Shown here in pieces: positions 5,571-7,284 of a stretch of 7,284 bases of DNA. The notes below the pieces were generated by a model. The model had not been told where the DNA came from. It made no database searches and saw only the letters and a program-made list of their open reading frames with translations. Position 1 is the first letter of the stretch. Every line of letters starts with the position of its first letter. The translations under genes and the position numbers were made by a program. The DNA lies in contig CAJKJS010000065.1 in the NCBI GenBank assembly GCA_905200265.1, positions 1-7,284 on the forward strand, read 5' to 3'. The stretch comes from an uncultured Oscillospiraceae bacterium. GTDB taxonomy: Bacteria; Bacillota; Clostridia; Oscillospirales; Acutalibacteraceae.

Positions 5571-7223
5571 ATGCAGGCAAATAAACAAGACTGGATGCGC
5601 GATCTGGTGATCTACCAGGTTTACCCGCGCAGCTTTATGGACTCAAACGGAGACGGGATTGGCGACTTAAACGGTGTACGCCAAAAGCTACCCTATTTGC
5701 AGGAACTAGGGGTCAACGCCCTGTGGCTTTCGCCCTTTTTCTGTTCGCCTGGTGATGACAATGGGTACGATATTTCCGATTACCAGAATATCCAGCCTGA
5801 ATTTGGCACCATGGAAGATTGCGAAGCACTAATTCAGGAATGCCACCAGCGAGGCATGCGGATTATTTTTGACTTGGTAGTCAATCACAGTAGTGACGAA
5901 CACCCGTGGTTTCTGGAATCTTCTTCTTCCCGGGATAACGACAAAAGCGACTACTACATTTGGCGTGATCCGGTCGATGGCCATGAACCCACCAACTGGG
6001 CTTCTGTCTTTGGCGGCAGCGCCTGGGAATACGTACCCGCCCGGGGCCAGTATTACTTCCACCTGTTTTCCCGCAAACAGCCCGATTTAAACTGGCGTTG
6101 CCCCGATGTAAAAAAAGCTATTTTTTCCATGATGGCCTGGTGGGCGAAAAAGGGTGTGGACGGGTTCCGGGTGGATGCCGTCAGCCATTACAGCAAACCG
6201 GAAACTTTTGTCGATTCCACACTGCCCCCCATGCCCGATGGGTACCGGCCAGCCTTTGACCAAATCTGCAACAAACCGGAAACCCATGCCATTGTGCATG
6301 CCATGAATAGCGAAATCTTTACCCCTTATAACCTGGTTACCGTGGGGGAAGTTTCCTGCCAGGGACCCCAGGATCTGCAAGCGTATGCCCTGCCCGAACG
6401 GGAAGAATTTGACTTGGTGATTCCGTTTATTCCTCCCCAGATGGATGTGGGGCTTAACCCGGTCGAACTGCTGCGCAACCGTTTTGAAAGCCAGTATGAA
6501 GCCCTGAAAAACGGCGGCTGGTGGGCTCTGTTCCTTTCGAACCACGATAAACCCCGCCAGGTATCCTCCCTGGGAAATGAAGGCACCTACTGGGAACCTT
6601 CGGCCAAGGCACTGGCCCTGTTCCTCCACGACCTGCCCGGCACCCCGTTTGTTTATGAAGGGGAAGAACTGGGCATGACCAACGCTTATTTTTCTTCCAT
6701 TGATGATTACCGCGACCTGGACAGTCACAATGTATACCATTCCCTGCTACTCAGCGGAAAAACACCGGAAGAAGCGCTGCACGGTGTGTGGCAGGTTAGT
6801 CGCGACCATGCCCGTACCCCCATGCAGTGGACATCTGGCGATCATGCCGGATTTACTACCGGTACTCCGTGGATGCGGGTAAACGAAAATGCCGGACATA
6901 TTAACGTGGAGCAGGAACAAAAAGACCCGCTGTCGGTCCTGCATTTTTACAAAAAGCTCATTGCTCTGCGCCACCGGGAACCGCTGTTAAAAGAAGGAAC
7001 TCTGGCATTTATCGATACCCCCTATCCCAAACAGCTGATCGCTTACCGCCGTCAGAAGGGCGACCGTTCGCTGCTCTTCGTAGCGAATCTGTCGGATAAC
7101 GCCTGTCCGATTCCCTTCCCGCTGCCGGAAAAAGAGCCCCTTCTCACATCGTGGGAACGGGAACTGTCCCCCCGCCCCGCCGGGCAGCTGCGTCCTTATG
7201 AAGCCAGGTTGTGGGAAGAATAA
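5571..7223 (+). CDS. GH13 alpha-glucosidase (oligo-1,6-glucosidase/maltase type)
   Basis: A 550-residue cytoplasmic glycoside hydrolase of family 13, closest in style to the subfamily of oligo-1,6-glucosidases and alpha-glucosidases that remove glucose from non-reducing ends of short malto- or isomalto-oligosaccharides. A (beta/alpha)8 barrel starts with IYQVYPRSF (14-22) and a calcium-type loop DSNGDGIGD (24-32). DNGYDISDY (63-71) shapes subsite -1. Region I is DLVVNH (101-106). Domain B spans about 107-173 and ends in QPDLNW (170-175), the subfamily signature. Region II is GFRVDAVSH (198-206) with nucleophile D202. E260 in TVGE is the acid/base, and NHD (324-326) supplies the transition-state Asp. 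RTPMQW (415-420) and a C-terminal beta domain (about 480-550) complete it. The residue after the nucleophile is Ala, not the Val of classic 1,6-enzymes, which leans toward alpha-1,4 substrates. There is no signal peptide, so the substrate must be imported. Trehalose-6-phosphate hydrolase or sucrose-type activity is less likely but not excluded. Confidence 0.93.
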   Translation: MQANKQDWMRDLVIYQVYPRSFMDSNGDGIGDLNGVRQKLPYLQELGVNALWLSPFFCSPGDDNGYDISDYQNIQPEFGTMEDCEALIQECHQRGMRIIFDLVVNHSSDEHPWFLESSSSRDNDKSDYYIWRDPVDGHEPTNWASVFGGSAWEYVPARGQYYFHLFSRKQPDLNWRCPDVKKAIFSMMAWWAKKGVDGFRVDAVSHYSKPETFVDSTLPPMPDGYRPAFDQICNKPETHAIVHAMNSEIFTPYNLVTVGEVSCQGPQDLQAYALPEREEFDLVIPFIPPQMDVGLNPVELLRNRFESQYEALKNGGWWALFLSNHDKPRQVSSLGNEGTYWEPSAKALALFLHDLPGTPFVYEGEELGMTNAYFSSIDDYRDLDSHNVYHSLLLSGKTPEEALHGVWQVSRDHARTPMQWTSGDHAGFTTGTPWMRVNENAGHINVEQEQKDPLSVLHFYKKLIALRHREPLLKEGTLAFIDTPYPKQLIAYRRQKGDRSLLFVANLSDNACPIPFPLPEKEPLLTSWERELSPRPAGQLRPYEARLWEE

Positions 7224-7226
7224 ACC

Positions 7227-7242
7227 TTTTCGCAAGCGAAAA
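7227..7242 (+). repeat. Small hairpin overlapping the GH13 terminator arm
   Basis: TTTTCGC (7227-7233) and GCGAAAA (7236-7242) are exact reverse complements around AA. The right arm shares bases 7237-7242 with the left arm of the terminator hairpin, so the two structures cannot form at once. The two-base loop means the real stem would be shorter, and the terminator stem is far stronger. Confidence 0.4.
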
Positions 7243-7281
7243 TCCGTACCCTGTTTGTCAGGGTACGGATTTTCGTTTTTT
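7237..7281 (+). terminator. Strong rho-independent terminator of the GH13 gene
   Basis: A perfect 17-bp stem (7237-7253 pairing with 7259-7275) with loop TTTGT, followed by TTTTTT (7276-7281). It begins 13 bases after the stop codon. The minus-strand side has no U-tail, so it works in the rightward direction only. It shows that the GH13 gene is the last gene of its transcript. Confidence 0.96.
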
Positions 7282-7284
7282 CTT

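Noticed and set aside
6087..6740. A 217-codon open frame antisense to the GH13 gene
   Set aside because: It lies wholly within the catalytic domain of a well-conserved enzyme and shows no family features.
1..7284. Mobile elements, CRISPR arrays, tRNA or rRNA genes, riboswitches
   Set aside because: I looked for transposase or integrase motifs, regularly spaced repeats, cloverleaf-like segments and long structured leaders and saw none. Gene lengths are normal and no frame is broken.

Overview
This window looks like an ordinary chromosomal segment of a low-to-mid GC Gram-positive bacterium. The SecA type (916 residues with a CxCx8CC zinc tail), the sigma-A-like promoters with extended -10 boxes, the strong GGGAGG/AGGGGG ribosome binding sites and the U-tailed hairpin terminators all fit Clostridia. 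Within them an Oscillospiraceae (Ruminococcaceae)-like gut organism is my best guess, from protein style only and not from any search.

Layout from left to right. Bases 1-120 are a short flank with no gene I can support and one perfect 16-bp palindrome. A MATE-family multidrug/cation antiporter runs leftward (193-1563) and ends at its own hairpin terminator (125-167). A 238-bp divergent intergenic region carries a promoter for each side. secA runs rightward (1802-4552), encoding the ATPase motor of the Sec translocase. A compact two-way terminator (4561-4597) sits between secA and a convergent HAD-IIA (NagD/AraL-like) phosphatase gene on the minus strand (4609-5418). A second divergent region (5419-5570) separates that gene from a GH13 alpha-glucosidase/oligo-1,6-glucosidase-type gene (5571-7223), which ends at a very strong terminator (7237-7281).

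Every gene is a single-gene transcription unit: each has its own promoter candidate and a terminator directly behind it, so the four genes do not form one pathway. secA is essential housekeeping. The MATE pump is an accessory efflux function. The GH13 enzyme is a cytoplasmic enzyme that would release glucose from imported maltose/isomaltose-type sugars, and the HAD phosphatase may act on small phosphorylated metabolites. No transporter, regulator or kinase for sugar use lies inside the window.

I found no mobile element, CRISPR array, RNA gene, broken gene or evidence of a new system. The second-look items are small: the palindrome at 91-106, a related AGAATT/AATTCT inverted repeat beside the secA promoter, a 12-codon reading frame whose stop overlaps the secA ribosome binding site, an alternative hairpin overlapping the last terminator, and an Ala beside the GH13 nucleophile that bears on substrate preference.
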